Of a stretch of 36,344 nt of DNA, positions 1 to 6,390 are shown one piece after another (the stretch's first letter is position 1; every line of letters begins with the position of its first letter). The notes under the pieces were generated by a model. The model was not told the origin of the DNA, searched no databases, and saw only the letters and a program-made list of their open reading frames with translations. Source of the DNA: an uncultured Clostridia bacterium (lineage in GTDB: Bacteria > Bacillota > Clostridia > Tissierellales > Peptoniphilaceae); contig CAMYBS010000012.1 of the NCBI GenBank assembly GCA_947254025.1, positions 1-36,344 of the forward strand. The letters are read 5' to 3'. Both the position numbers and the translations under genes were made by a program.

Positions 1-49
1 GAGCTAGTTTAATTCTAACTCTGGTATTAGGTCCAACTTTGTGGGGTCA
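1..49 (+). mobile_element. Probable right end of an IS3-family insertion sequence (partial)
   Basis: The window opens with a short reading frame tail (Glu-Leu-Val-stop at 1-12) followed about 37 bases later by GTCCAACTTTGTGGGGTCA (31-49). Read on the other strand this begins TGACCCCACAAAGTTGGAC, which resembles IS3-family terminal inverted repeats (TGA start, CCCC, then AGTTGGAC), and IS3 orfB genes usually stop a few tens of bases before the right end. Only the end is present, so neither the transposase nor a target duplication can be checked. The match is from memory of the family. Confidence 0.42.
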
Positions 50-105
50 CCTTATTGCTTAGTAGAGAGGGTTTTTTATTTGCATTAACTTGTAAGTGGA
101 GGGCA

Positions 106-507
106 CTAGTACTTTATAAAATTATACATAAATTTCAAGCCGGCTAAGCTTAGCGCCGCGCCTATGCCTGTGTAGAAGAAGGCGATGAAGTTCACGCCTA
201 ATAGTGAGTACTTTCTTATAAGTATGCCGCCTGTCATCATGATCGCCATGATGATGAAGCTCTTGAGGTCGAAGAAGTTCCAAAAGTATCTCCTCTCTTC
301 TGTGTATGTTTTGATACGCACAGTGTGCTTGTTTACGAGTCTATTAAAGACCATGAGCCAAAAGACTATGAAGACTGCAAGTGAGAGAATGATGTTAAGC
401 GCCGTGAAATTCGTTTTGTAGGCTTCGAGTCCTAGGCTTAGAACCTTCAGCCCTGCGAATAGCCACACGAGGCTCGCGATTAGTAGTAGGTATCTTTTCT
501 TTACCAT
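106..507 (-). CDS. Small multi-pass membrane protein, unknown function
   Basis: This 133-residue protein has about four hydrophobic segments: residues near 5-25, 37-55, 83-98 and 104-128. The first pair is joined to the second by a basic/aromatic stretch (KHTVRIKTYTEERRYFWNFF) that probably lies in the cytoplasm. There is no signal-peptide cleavage site and no recognised catalytic motif. The start is chosen from AAAGGTGG about 8 bases upstream of the ATG. It is transcribed alone on the minus strand, downstream of the terminator at 554-586, and no good promoter is obvious (a weak TTGGGT-17-TATTAG lies near 520-550). It looks like a conserved uncharacterised membrane protein of clostridia; I cannot assign a role. 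Confidence 0.75.
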   Translation of the reverse strand: MVKKRYLLLIASLVWLFAGLKVLSLGLEAYKTNFTALNIILSLAVFIVFWLMVFNRLVNKHTVRIKTYTEERRYFWNFFDLKSFIIMAIMMTGGILIRKYSLLGVNFIAFFYTGIGAALSLAGLKFMYNFIKY

Positions 508-553
508 GATGTGCCACCTTTCTAATAAGATATTGTCTATATATACCCAAGGC

Positions 554-586
554 GTAAAAAAAGAAGACAGCTTTTGCTGCCTTCTT
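554..586 (-). terminator. Rho-independent terminator downstream of ribU
   Basis: AAGAAGACAGC (561-571) pairs with GCTGCCTTCTT (576-586) around a TTTT loop, with one A/C mismatch; on the minus strand the hairpin is followed by seven T. It ends the ribU transcript after the repeat element at 640-886, and separates it from the gene at 106-507. Confidence 0.85.
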
Positions 587-639
587 GTATATAAACTAAT
601 TTCCTGAAATGTTTTTTTGTATTCACAACTAGCCGCACT

Positions 640-886
640 AATTGAAGAACTTAGGACTATAAGTCCTAAAACCTTTGCGCTAGGCAGAGCAAATTTTTAG
701 TATGGGACGAAGTGGACCGACGAAGCAAGCTTGGCCGTAAGTTTAATCAAAGCTATGTTCGCTACGCTCCATACCTTTGTAAACTCTGGCATAAGGCATG
801 CATAGCCAATCGAACATCGCTAGCACTCGTTCTCTTGGTGCATGGACTTAACAACCTTGGTGCTTCGCACGGACGCAAAATTTTAT
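640..886. repeat. Modular palindromic element, copy A (3' of ribU)
   Basis: This is a non-coding stretch between the ribU stop codon and its terminator. It starts with a 51-bp block (640-690) shared with copy F (21816-21866, two differences) that contains the hairpin AGGACT/AGTCCT (653-667). Outer arms TTTGCG (674-679) and CGCAAA (874-879) enclose a core (702-852) identical over 151 bp to 5976-6126. The core holds two tandem hairpins, at 740-785 and 797-844, both with changed but still paired stems in copy D. Its far end runs into the ribU stop (TTA at 887). An apparent 66-codon frame at 712-912 is an artefact of the repeat. Confidence 0.85.
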
Positions 887-1531
887 TTATATGCCGCCTC
901 TCATATATATGATTAGCGCAATCAAACAAAGTAGTATTACAAAGCTTAGCATCTTAATCACATTCCAAGTTGCGTTCTTTCCTGCTGCTACTCCTTCTGC
1001 TAGGCCTGCTTTTGCAAGTGCGCTCTTGATTGGCTTATACAAAAGTATGATCAGTGCTGCGTTAACTCCGCCTTTGATTAGGTTAAATGGTATGATTACT
1101 GGCATAAGTTTTACGACTTCTGCTCTTGGAAAACCTGTGTATATCGGTGTTACAACTAGGTTCCATAGCGCCATGACTACTGTAAGTGAAAAAATCGCGC
1201 ATACTAGTGACAGAACTGCGCCTTTTGTTGTTCTGTTCTTGTGGTAGATGGCTGCTGCAACGCCTGAGAATGAAAGTGTAGCTATGATGTTCATCACTGC
1301 GCCCCAAGGTCCTGACTCGGAGAATGTTATCATCTCAACAAGTACTTCGATAACTGCTGAAGCTATCGCAACTAGCGGTCCAAAGATGAAGCCTGCTGTT
1401 GTTAGGATGACGTCTTTCGGGTCATACTTTAAGAATGGTAGTGATGTGATTGGAAAGCGAATTATCGCTGTTAAAACTATTGCCATAGCGGCAACTACTG
1501 CAATTAATGTGATTTTTTTTGCTCTTGACAT
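887..1531 (-). CDS. ribU: Riboflavin ECF transporter, substrate-binding S component RibU
   Basis: RibU is the membrane subunit that captures riboflavin with high affinity and hands it to the shared ECF energising module (EcfT plus two ATPases, not in this window). The 214-residue protein has about five or six hydrophobic helices and the family's early signature of a basic N terminus, a first helix and the KYDPKDV stretch at about residues 35-41, followed by a Gly-rich helix. The ATG is set by AAGGAGGG 10 bases upstream. Identification is strongly backed by the FMN riboswitch immediately upstream (1569-1688), so expression should fall when FMN is plentiful. The gene is monocistronic, ending at the terminator at 554-586 after repeat copy A. 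Confidence 0.93.
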   Translation of the reverse strand: MSRAKKITLIAVVAAMAIVLTAIIRFPITSLPFLKYDPKDVILTTAGFIFGPLVAIASAVIEVLVEMITFSESGPWGAVMNIIATLSFSGVAAAIYHKNRTTKGAVLSLVCAIFSLTVVMALWNLVVTPIYTGFPRAEVVKLMPVIIPFNLIKGGVNAALIILLYKPIKSALAKAGLAEGVAAGKNATWNVIKMLSFVILLCLIALIIYMRGGI

Positions 1532-1568
1532 AAAAAAAACACCCTCCTTAATGATTATTCAACTAATA

Positions 1569-1688
1569 ACCTTTAAGATCTTTTTCCGTCCTGACTGTAC
1601 AGTCGGCACCTGAATTTCACAGGTTCTGCATATGCTCGCGGGCTTTACCGCCGGTTAAAAGGAATTTCACCTTACCCCAAAGTATTAG
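1569..1688 (-). promoter_or_regulatory. FMN riboswitch (RFN element) controlling ribU
   Basis: Read on the minus strand the region contains the hallmark blocks of the RFN aptamer in order: GGGGTAAGGTGAAATTCC, then ACCGGCGGTAAAGCCCGCGA, then GAACCTGTGAAATTC, then GCCGACTGTACAGTC and GGACGGAAAAAGA. There is no U-run terminator between the aptamer and ribU. Instead a weak hairpin (GGTTATT/AATAATC, loop AGTTG) lies just before the AAGGAGGG ribosome site at 1542-1549, so control is probably at translation initiation. Confidence 0.95.
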
Positions 1689-1698
1689 ATGTACTTTT

Positions 1699-1727
1699 AT
1701 TATAGTCCTAGTAGTATCCTTTGTCAA
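1699..1727 (-). promoter_or_regulatory. Sigma-A promoter of ribU
   Basis: Minus strand: TTGACA (1722-1727), 17-base spacer, TATAAT (1699-1704). Both hexamers are perfect consensus. Predicted transcription start is near 1692, a few bases before the aptamer. Confidence 0.9.
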
Positions 1728-1730
1728 GCC

Positions 1731-2240
1731 TTAGATATAAAATTCGAGGCTCATCACGGCCTTGCTGCCCTCATTCACTTTGTAGTAGCGTGCCTCGTGG
1801 TACCAGTTAGTAAAGACTTTTAGGTAGATATCGCCTTTGCTGATCGCGTAGCCTGTGACTATGATCCAGTGTGCGCTTTTTACTGACTCTATGAGTAGCA
1901 TGGCTGTGATATGTCCCTCATCAATAGCCTTTACTATGTCCATAGTTTTGGGAAAATATTTTCTTTTAACTTTTACGCTTGTCTTTCTATTCTTAATAAT
2001 TTTTTTCAGGCGCGGCTCCATAAACAAAACTGGACCTGACTTTATGTGTCCATACACTTCATCAAAGCTTACATCATCAAAGCCCATCATCTTCAATATG
2101 TTGGTGGCTGTGGTGAAGGCGCAGTGGTTATTTAGGCCTGTGCCGTCAAAGTCTGTGGTAATAGAAAGTGATGCTAGGCTTAATCCCAGCATCACTTCTT
2201 TATCTACTTTATCTAATTTTTTAATGAATCCGTAGCTCAT
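1731..2240 (-). CDS. Papain/C39-like cysteine peptidase-fold protein
   Basis: The 169-residue protein has features of the C39-like branch of the papain fold: NNHCAFTTATNIL at about residues 37-49 would supply the nucleophilic Cys at the head of a helix, SAHWIIVTGY at about 122-131 the His, and FTNWY at about 142-146 the Asn. There is no signal peptide or membrane segment, so it should be cytoplasmic. Substrate is unknown. Its ATG overlaps the stop of the upstream gene (TAATG, sharing base 2240), so it is translationally coupled as the last gene of the 5393-1731 operon. Fold and triad are inferred from motif spacing; an inactive peptidase-like protein is possible. Confidence 0.7.
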   Translation of the reverse strand: MSYGFIKKLDKVDKEVMLGLSLASLSITTDFDGTGLNNHCAFTTATNILKMMGFDDVSFDEVYGHIKSGPVLFMEPRLKKIIKNRKTSVKVKRKYFPKTMDIVKAIDEGHITAMLLIESVKSAHWIIVTGYAISKGDIYLKVFTNWYHEARYYKVNEGSKAVMSLEFYI

Positions 2241-4456
2241 TACTCTCTGTAAGCGTCGTAAACTGCTTTTGCAACGACCTTTGGAACTCTCTCGTCGAAC
2301 ATATCTGGCATGATGTGACTGGCTGTTAGCTCCTCATCTGATACAAGGCCTGCGATTGCATGTGCGGCTGCAACCTTCATATCGAAGGTAATAGTCTTTG
2401 CGCGTCTGTCTAGTGCGCCTCTGAATATACCTGGGAAGGCAAGTGAGTTGTTGATTTGGTTAGGAAAATCGCTTCTACCTGTACCAACTACCTTAGCGCC
2501 TGCTTCTTTTGCTTCGTCTGGGTAGATTTCTGGAACTGGGTTTGCCATAGCGAAGACGATAGCGTCTTTGTTCATAGTCTTGATCATATCTTTTGTAAGC
2601 ACTCCTGGTGCTGATACGCCTATGAATACGTCTGCTCCTACCATGGCATCCTTAAGTGTGCCTTCTTCGTTCTTTGGATTTGTCTTTTCAGCGATCTCTT
2701 TCTTGATCCAGTTGTTCTTTTCATTGCCTCTGTAGATAATGCCCTTTGAGTCGCAGATAAGTATATTCTTAACACCAAGGTTAAGCATCATATAAGCGAT
2801 GGCAATACCTGCTGCGCCGCTACCATTGATAACGACTTTAAGGTCAGCGTAATCTTTCTTTATTAGCTTGCATGCGTTGATAAGTGCAGCTGTTACGACG
2901 ATGGCTGTGCCATATTGGTCGTCGTGGAAGACTGGTATATCAAGCATCTCATCAAGTTTTCTTTCTATCTCAAAGCATCTAGGCGCGCTTATGTCTTCAA
3001 GGTTAATGCCGCCAAAGCCTGGAGCGATGTTCTTAACTGTATTTACGATCTCGTCAACGTCTTGTGTATCTAGCATGATAGGGAAAGCGTCAACGCCGCC
3101 AAACTTTTTGAATAATATGGACTTTCCTTCCATAACTGGCATACCTGCCTTAGAGCCGATATTACCAAGACCAAGAACTGCTGAACCGTCTGTAACTACA
3201 GCTATAAGGTTACCTTTTGCAGTGTATTTGTATTGAAGCTCTGGGTCGTCGTGTATAAGCTTGCAAGGCTCTGCAACACCTGGTGTGTAAGCAAGTGCAA
3301 GGTCGTGCGCGTTATTAACTTCAACCTTAGGTACTACTTCTAATTTACCTCTCTTTTCTTCATGAAACTTAAGTGCTTCTTCTTTGTAAGCCATGTCATC
3401 CTCTCCTTTTAAATAATTATTGATGATATTTGCCGCTCTATCTAGTGACTCGGAGTCATATGTAAGGTCAACCATCCTAGTAAAGCCTTGCTCGATAAAG
3501 GATACCTTCTCCTCTTCCGCGTCGAGCGCAAGACCTATGATCTTCTTGTCATACTTCTTCGCCTTATTAAGAACTAGCGACCTAAAGCTTTCTTTTCTAA
3601 GCTTTAAGGATAGATAGTCGTCAACTAAGATTATTATATCACTTTTTTGAGTAATATTGTCAAAATTAAAATATTTTTCTAGAAAATCGCCAAGATCAAC
3701 AACTTTTGGCTTTAAAAACATGCAAAGTGAAAACATCGAACCGCCACCTGCACCTGCCGCCTCTACGTTTTTAGCCTTGCAATTGAAGGCGCTTTGAAGT
3801 AGGTATTGGAAGTTTTCCATATTGCGCTCGAAGATCTCAAGTATGAGATTGTCTGTGATGAGCCTGTTTTGATATGTCGTGCCGCGGTAGCCTATGAAGC
3901 GCATCTTTGAGTACTTGATGATCTTAAAGTCAACGCCATAAATTAGGCTGTCCATGGCAGTCGTGTTAAAGCCTTTGATCTTGTATATGTCCCTAGTCTC
4001 TGTCACTTCTTCGTTCAATACATTGTAGAACTTCACGCCCATGGCACGCAAAAAGCCAACAGCTGCGTCATTGACACCGCTGCCACCTACACTGATGGTG
4101 ATCTTCTTTTCGCCATTTTCTATAAGCTTCTTCACAAGAGCGCCTGCAAGGTAGCTAGTCGAGCTTAAGTCGCCCTTCATCTTGTACTTTATGATGCTCG
4201 AGAAGGACACAATGACATTGTCATCGCATCTGAGGTACTTAAGAGTGTGCTCTACTCCTTCCTCGTCCATGACAATGGCCTCATCTACCTTGAAGGACTT
4301 TAGGTCCTCTGTCGCCTCATAGATGTTGCCGTAGCCATCTGGAAGCGCATATATATCCACATCAGCGTTTATTTTCCCTTCTATCGCCTTAAGTAGCTCC
4401 AAGGAAGAAATCCCCGATATGAAAGAGCCGGCGATAAGTGCGACCTTCCTAGACAA
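2240..4456 (-). CDS. Degenerate glycerate kinase domain fused to malic enzyme
   Basis: This single open frame encodes 738 residues. Residues 1 to about 350 resemble GlxK-type glycerate kinase: SVGGSGVNDAAVGFLRAMGV near 123-142 matches the family's VGGSATNDGGAGM block and GAGGGS near 215-220 its GA(A/G)GG loop, but the N-terminal DSFKG lysine and the DGGEG motif are not preserved (SFISG, PDGYGN), so catalysis is doubtful. Residues 355-738 are a complete bacterial NAD(P)-dependent malic enzyme (YTPGVAEPC, VTDGSAVLGLGNIG, HDDQYGTA, NGSGAAG), making pyruvate from malate. Residue 355 is a Met with its own ribosome site (see 3392-3409). The start is TTG at 4456, overlapping the dehydrogenase stop by 8 bases, with GGAAGGAG upstream. 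The context suggests glycerate/malate-to-pyruvate metabolism. Confidence 0.85.
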   Translation of the reverse strand: MSRKVALIAGSFISGISSLELLKAIEGKINADVDIYALPDGYGNIYEATEDLKSFKVDEAIVMDEEGVEHTLKYLRCDDNVIVSFSSIIKYKMKGDLSSTSYLAGALVKKLIENGEKKITISVGGSGVNDAAVGFLRAMGVKFYNVLNEEVTETRDIYKIKGFNTTAMDSLIYGVDFKIIKYSKMRFIGYRGTTYQNRLITDNLILEIFERNMENFQYLLQSAFNCKAKNVEAAGAGGGSMFSLCMFLKPKVVDLGDFLEKYFNFDNITQKSDIIILVDDYLSLKLRKESFRSLVLNKAKKYDKKIIGLALDAEEEKVSFIEQGFTRMVDLTYDSESLDRAANIINNYLKGEDDMAYKEEALKFHEEKRGKLEVVPKVEVNNAHDLALAYTPGVAEPCKLIHDDPELQYKYTAKGNLIAVVTDGSAVLGLGNIGSKAGMPVMEGKSILFKKFGGVDAFPIMLDTQDVDEIVNTVKNIAPGFGGINLEDISAPRCFEIERKLDEMLDIPVFHDDQYGTAIVVTAALINACKLIKKDYADLKVVINGSGAAGIAIAYMMLNLGVKNILICDSKGIIYRGNEKNNWIKKEIAEKTNPKNEEGTLKDAMVGADVFIGVSAPGVLTKDMIKTMNKDAIVFAMANPVPEIYPDEAKEAGAKVVGTGRSDFPNQINNSLAFPGIFRGALDRRAKTITFDMKVAAAHAIAGLVSDEELTASHIMPDMFDERVPKVVAKAVYDAYRE
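3392..3409 (-). promoter_or_regulatory. Internal ribosome-binding site and start for the malic enzyme half
   Basis: On the minus strand AAAGGAGAGG (3409-3400) is followed by ATGAC and then ATG (3394-3392), an ideal spacing of 8 bases from AGGAG. The ATG opens at exactly the residue where normal free-standing malic enzymes begin (MAYKEEALKFHEEKRG). A 384-residue malic enzyme (2240-3394) could therefore be made separately from the 738-residue fusion. Confidence 0.6.
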
Positions 4457-5393
4457 TTCTGTTTAAGCTCCTTCCATTAACATAGGCATCGATGTTGTCA
4501 TAAATCACCTTGTAAAGCCTTTGCCTTGCTTCCAAAGATGCCCAAGCGATGTGCGGTGTGAAGGCAGCATTTTTAAGTGCATATAGCTTGTTGTCCTTAG
4601 TCATAGGTTCAGGCGCCGCAACGTCTGATGCATAGAAAGCGACCTCGCCGTTCTTAAGTGCATCAGCTAAGTCAGCCTCATTAATAAGACCGCCACGTGC
4701 AGTGTTTATGATGATGGCTGTGTTCTTCATAAGAGCAAGGCTCTCTTTATTAATAATTTCTTTTGAATCCTTATTCATTGGCGCGTGAAGGCTCACTATG
4801 TCAGCTTCTTTGAAAAAGTCTTCGTAGTCACGGAAGAAGTCCCCGTCCGCATGGTGACCCGCTACTTTTAAGGCGATGACCTTCATGCCAAGAGCCCTAT
4901 ATGCATCGGCTACCTTTTGACCGATGTCGCCATAGCCAACGATGCCCGCAGTCTTGCCTGCAAGCTCGTGTATAGTACCTAAGAAGAAATTAAAGTCTTG
5001 GCTGTCCACCCATTCCCCATTACGAACCTTTTGAGCATAAGAATAGACATCGTTAACAGCATTAAGTAAGTGAGCAAGTGTTAGCTGCACAACAGAGTAT
5101 GTTGAGTAGCTAGGCACATTCGCTAGGCCTATGCCAAGCTCCTTAATGGCATTTAGGTCGATATTATCGAAGCCAGTTGCCGCCTCGGCTATGAACTTCA
5201 CCTTGCTGCCCTCAAGCTCAGCCTTGCCAAGCCTTACCTTGTTTGTGATCACGATGTCCGCATCCTTTATTCTTTCTTTTATATCTGATGGATTAGTTCT
5301 GTCGTATGTAGTGAATTCGCCAAAATCCTTGAACATGGATGTGTCAATGTCGCCCGGATTTGAATTGTACATATCTAAGAAAACAATCTTCAT
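4449..5393 (-). CDS. D-2-hydroxyacid dehydrogenase, hydroxypyruvate/glycerate dehydrogenase-like
   Basis: This 314-residue NAD-dependent dehydrogenase has the family's parts in order: an N-terminal substrate domain, GIVGYGDIGQKV (GxGxxG nucleotide loop, about residues 137-148), NTARGGLI with the catalytic Arg, a Glu in VAAPEPM and the catalytic His in TPHIAWAS. It probably interconverts hydroxypyruvate and D-glycerate, as the next gene carries a glycerate-kinase-like domain; other 2-oxoacids cannot be excluded. The start is ATG at 5393, not the more upstream ATG of the open frame, because AGAGGTGAT lies 5 bases before it. Its stop overlaps the next start by 8 bases. Confidence 0.88.
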   Translation of the reverse strand: MKIVFLDMYNSNPGDIDTSMFKDFGEFTTYDRTNPSDIKERIKDADIVITNKVRLGKAELEGSKVKFIAEAATGFDNIDLNAIKELGIGLANVPSYSTYSVVQLTLAHLLNAVNDVYSYAQKVRNGEWVDSQDFNFFLGTIHELAGKTAGIVGYGDIGQKVADAYRALGMKVIALKVAGHHADGDFFRDYEDFFKEADIVSLHAPMNKDSKEIINKESLALMKNTAIIINTARGGLINEADLADALKNGEVAFYASDVAAPEPMTKDNKLYALKNAAFTPHIAWASLEARQRLYKVIYDNIDAYVNGRSLNRIV

Positions 5394-5463
5394 AATATCA
5401 CCTCTAATGTATATATGCCCAAAGAGAAGTGATTTTAAACGGTGGGGTGGCTTAGTGAAAGGC

Positions 5464-5544
5464 AAAAAATTAAGCACAGGAAATCCCTGTGCTTTAACTC
5501 AAATCAATTAGAGTACCTTATCCTTAAGTACTAAGGCTTTCGGT
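5464..5544 (-). promoter_or_regulatory. Attenuator-like 5' leader with intrinsic terminator
   Basis: On the minus strand, transcription from the promoter at 5551-5578 would start near 5544 and meet a strong terminator: AAGCACAGG (5472-5480) pairs with CCTGTGCTT (5486-5494), followed by a T-rich tract (5464-5471), 70 bases before the dehydrogenase start. The short segment ahead of it has alternative pairings: CCTTA/TAAGG, AGTAC/GTACT and ACTC/GAGT. The 5' end also repeats AAGCAC, which could compete for GTGCTT. This suggests regulated read-through. I recognise no known riboswitch class. Alternatively the terminator serves the antitoxin-like gene upstream, with a weak promoter (TTTAAA-18-TATATA) after it. 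Confidence 0.55.
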
Positions 5545-5550
5545 GCTTTT

Positions 5551-5578
5551 ATTATATCAAATGCTATGAAAATGTCAA
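5551..5578 (-). promoter_or_regulatory. Sigma-A promoter of the dehydrogenase/malic enzyme operon
   Basis: Minus strand: TTGACA (5573-5578), 16-base spacer, TATAAT (5551-5556). Both boxes are consensus. It starts 3 bases after the stop codon of the antitoxin-like gene at 5581-5757. Confidence 0.85.
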
Positions 5579-5580
5579 GA

Positions 5581-5757
5581 TTAAAATTTTACTTCATCTT
5601 CGCTGATGAACTCACTCGGATCTGCTCTTAAGCCTTCGATTATGCTCTCCTTTAGTCCCGGAATTGATGAAAGGTATTCTGTTTCTCGTTTATTTTCTTC
5701 TCTTCTTTTATTTTGCATATCTCTTTTAATTTTACTTACTTTATCTATTTTCTTCAC
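5581..5757 (-). CDS. Orphan antitoxin-like small protein (58 aa)
   Basis: A 58-codon gene with a GTG start (5757) and AGAGG 8 bases upstream. The N-terminal half is Lys/Arg/Glu-rich and probably helical; the C-terminal half reads YLSSIPGLKESIIEGLRADP and then SEFISEDEVKF. That Ser-Ile-Pro-Gly...Ser-Ile...Glu-Gly...Glu-Asp-Glu-Val pattern is typical of the C-terminal toxin-wrapping tail of RelB/Phd-type antitoxins. No toxin gene flanks it: upstream is a terminator and repeat copy B, downstream the promoter of another operon. It may be a remnant, a lone antitoxin acting on a distant toxin, or an unrelated small protein. Family assignment is by pattern memory. Confidence 0.55.
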   Translation of the reverse strand: MKKIDKVSKIKRDMQNKRREENKRETEYLSSIPGLKESIIEGLRADPSEFISEDEVKF

Positions 5758-5787
5758 TCAACACACCTCTGATACTATATTGGCTTT

Positions 5788-5796
5788 ATTATATCA
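5788..5796 (-). promoter_or_regulatory. Extended -10 promoter of the antitoxin-like gene
   Basis: Minus strand TGATATAAT (TG plus TATAAT at 5793-5788), about 30 bases ahead of the GTG start. No good -35 box is visible, as is common for extended -10 promoters. Confidence 0.5.
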
Positions 5797-5859
5797 TAAA
5801 AGTCTCTATGCTAATATTAAAAGTTTAATACAAGCATTGTTTTTATGGACTTGAGCAAC

Positions 5860-5892
5860 AAAAAAGGATCAACAAGCTATACTTGTCAATCC
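5860..5892 (-). terminator. Rho-independent terminator downstream of SLH gene 1
   Basis: GGATCAACAAG (5866-5876) pairs with CTTGTCAATCC (5882-5892) with a 2-base internal mismatch; on the minus strand six T follow. It lies beyond repeat copy B, which separates it from the SLH gene's stop. Confidence 0.75.
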
Positions 5893-5941
5893 CTTTGAAT
5901 AAACTAATTTTTTACGAAGCGATGAACCGCCTCTCTATACA

Positions 5942-6390
5942 TACTCCGCGTAAATTTCGCAGAGCAAACGGATGAATGGGACGAAGTGGACCGACGAAGC
6001 AAGCTTGGCCGTAAGTTTAATCAAAGCTATGTTCGCTACGCTCCATACCTTTGTAAACTCTGGCATAAGGCATGCATAGCCAATCGAACATCGCTAGCAC
6101 TCGTTCTCTTGGTGCATGGACTTAACTGTACTAAATGTACTCGAGCATTGCACATCGAAAAGTGTTTTCCTTCGCTGGCTGGTCTACGAAAACTGATAAT
6201 TTCTAAGCTCGTTCACCTGCGGTCCCATATCCGTTCGCTTCGCTCAGCTAGATGGGCCCACGGGCGGCTCACTTCGCCAAGAAATTAAAACAGTTTTCTC
6301 CGAATGCTGCGCTCGTGAAAATCACTTTTCTCACTATTGAGATATTATATATAGAACAAGTTCCAGTCGCCGTTTGAATGCGAAATTTTA
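5942..6390. repeat. Modular palindromic element, copy B (3' of SLH gene 1)
   Basis: This is the largest and most complete copy, about 450 bp and non-coding. Outer arms TAAATTTCGCA (5951-5961) and TGCGAAATTTTA (6379-6390), then CAAACGG (5965-5971) and CCGTTTG (6370-6376), enclose everything. Inside are the 151-bp core identical to copy A (5976-6126), with hairpins at 6014-6059 and 6071-6118, and a three-layer nested hairpin: GAAAAGTG/CACTTTTC (6157, 6323), GAAAACTG/CAGTTTTC (6188, 6291), AATTTCT/AGAAATT (6198, 6280) and CCCAT/ATGGG (6224, 6252). The right arm contains the SLH gene's stop codon (6388-6390). The 300-bp gap to its terminator holds nothing else. Confidence 0.88.

Noticed and set aside
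712..912. 66-codon open frame on the plus strand (and the related one at 5986-6288 and 19876-20175)
   Set aside because: They begin inside the repeated palindromic element, have no ribosome site, and the copies diverge by compensatory stem changes rather than by synonymous codon changes.
5464..5544. T-box or known riboswitch ahead of the dehydrogenase operon
   Set aside because: The leader is too short for a T-box and has no TGGN-type antiterminator bulge; none of the riboswitch consensus blocks I know are present. Kept only as an unassigned attenuator.
5606..5854. 82-codon plus-strand frame
   Set aside because: It is the shadow of the antitoxin-like gene on the other strand, which has a ribosome site and a recognisable tail.
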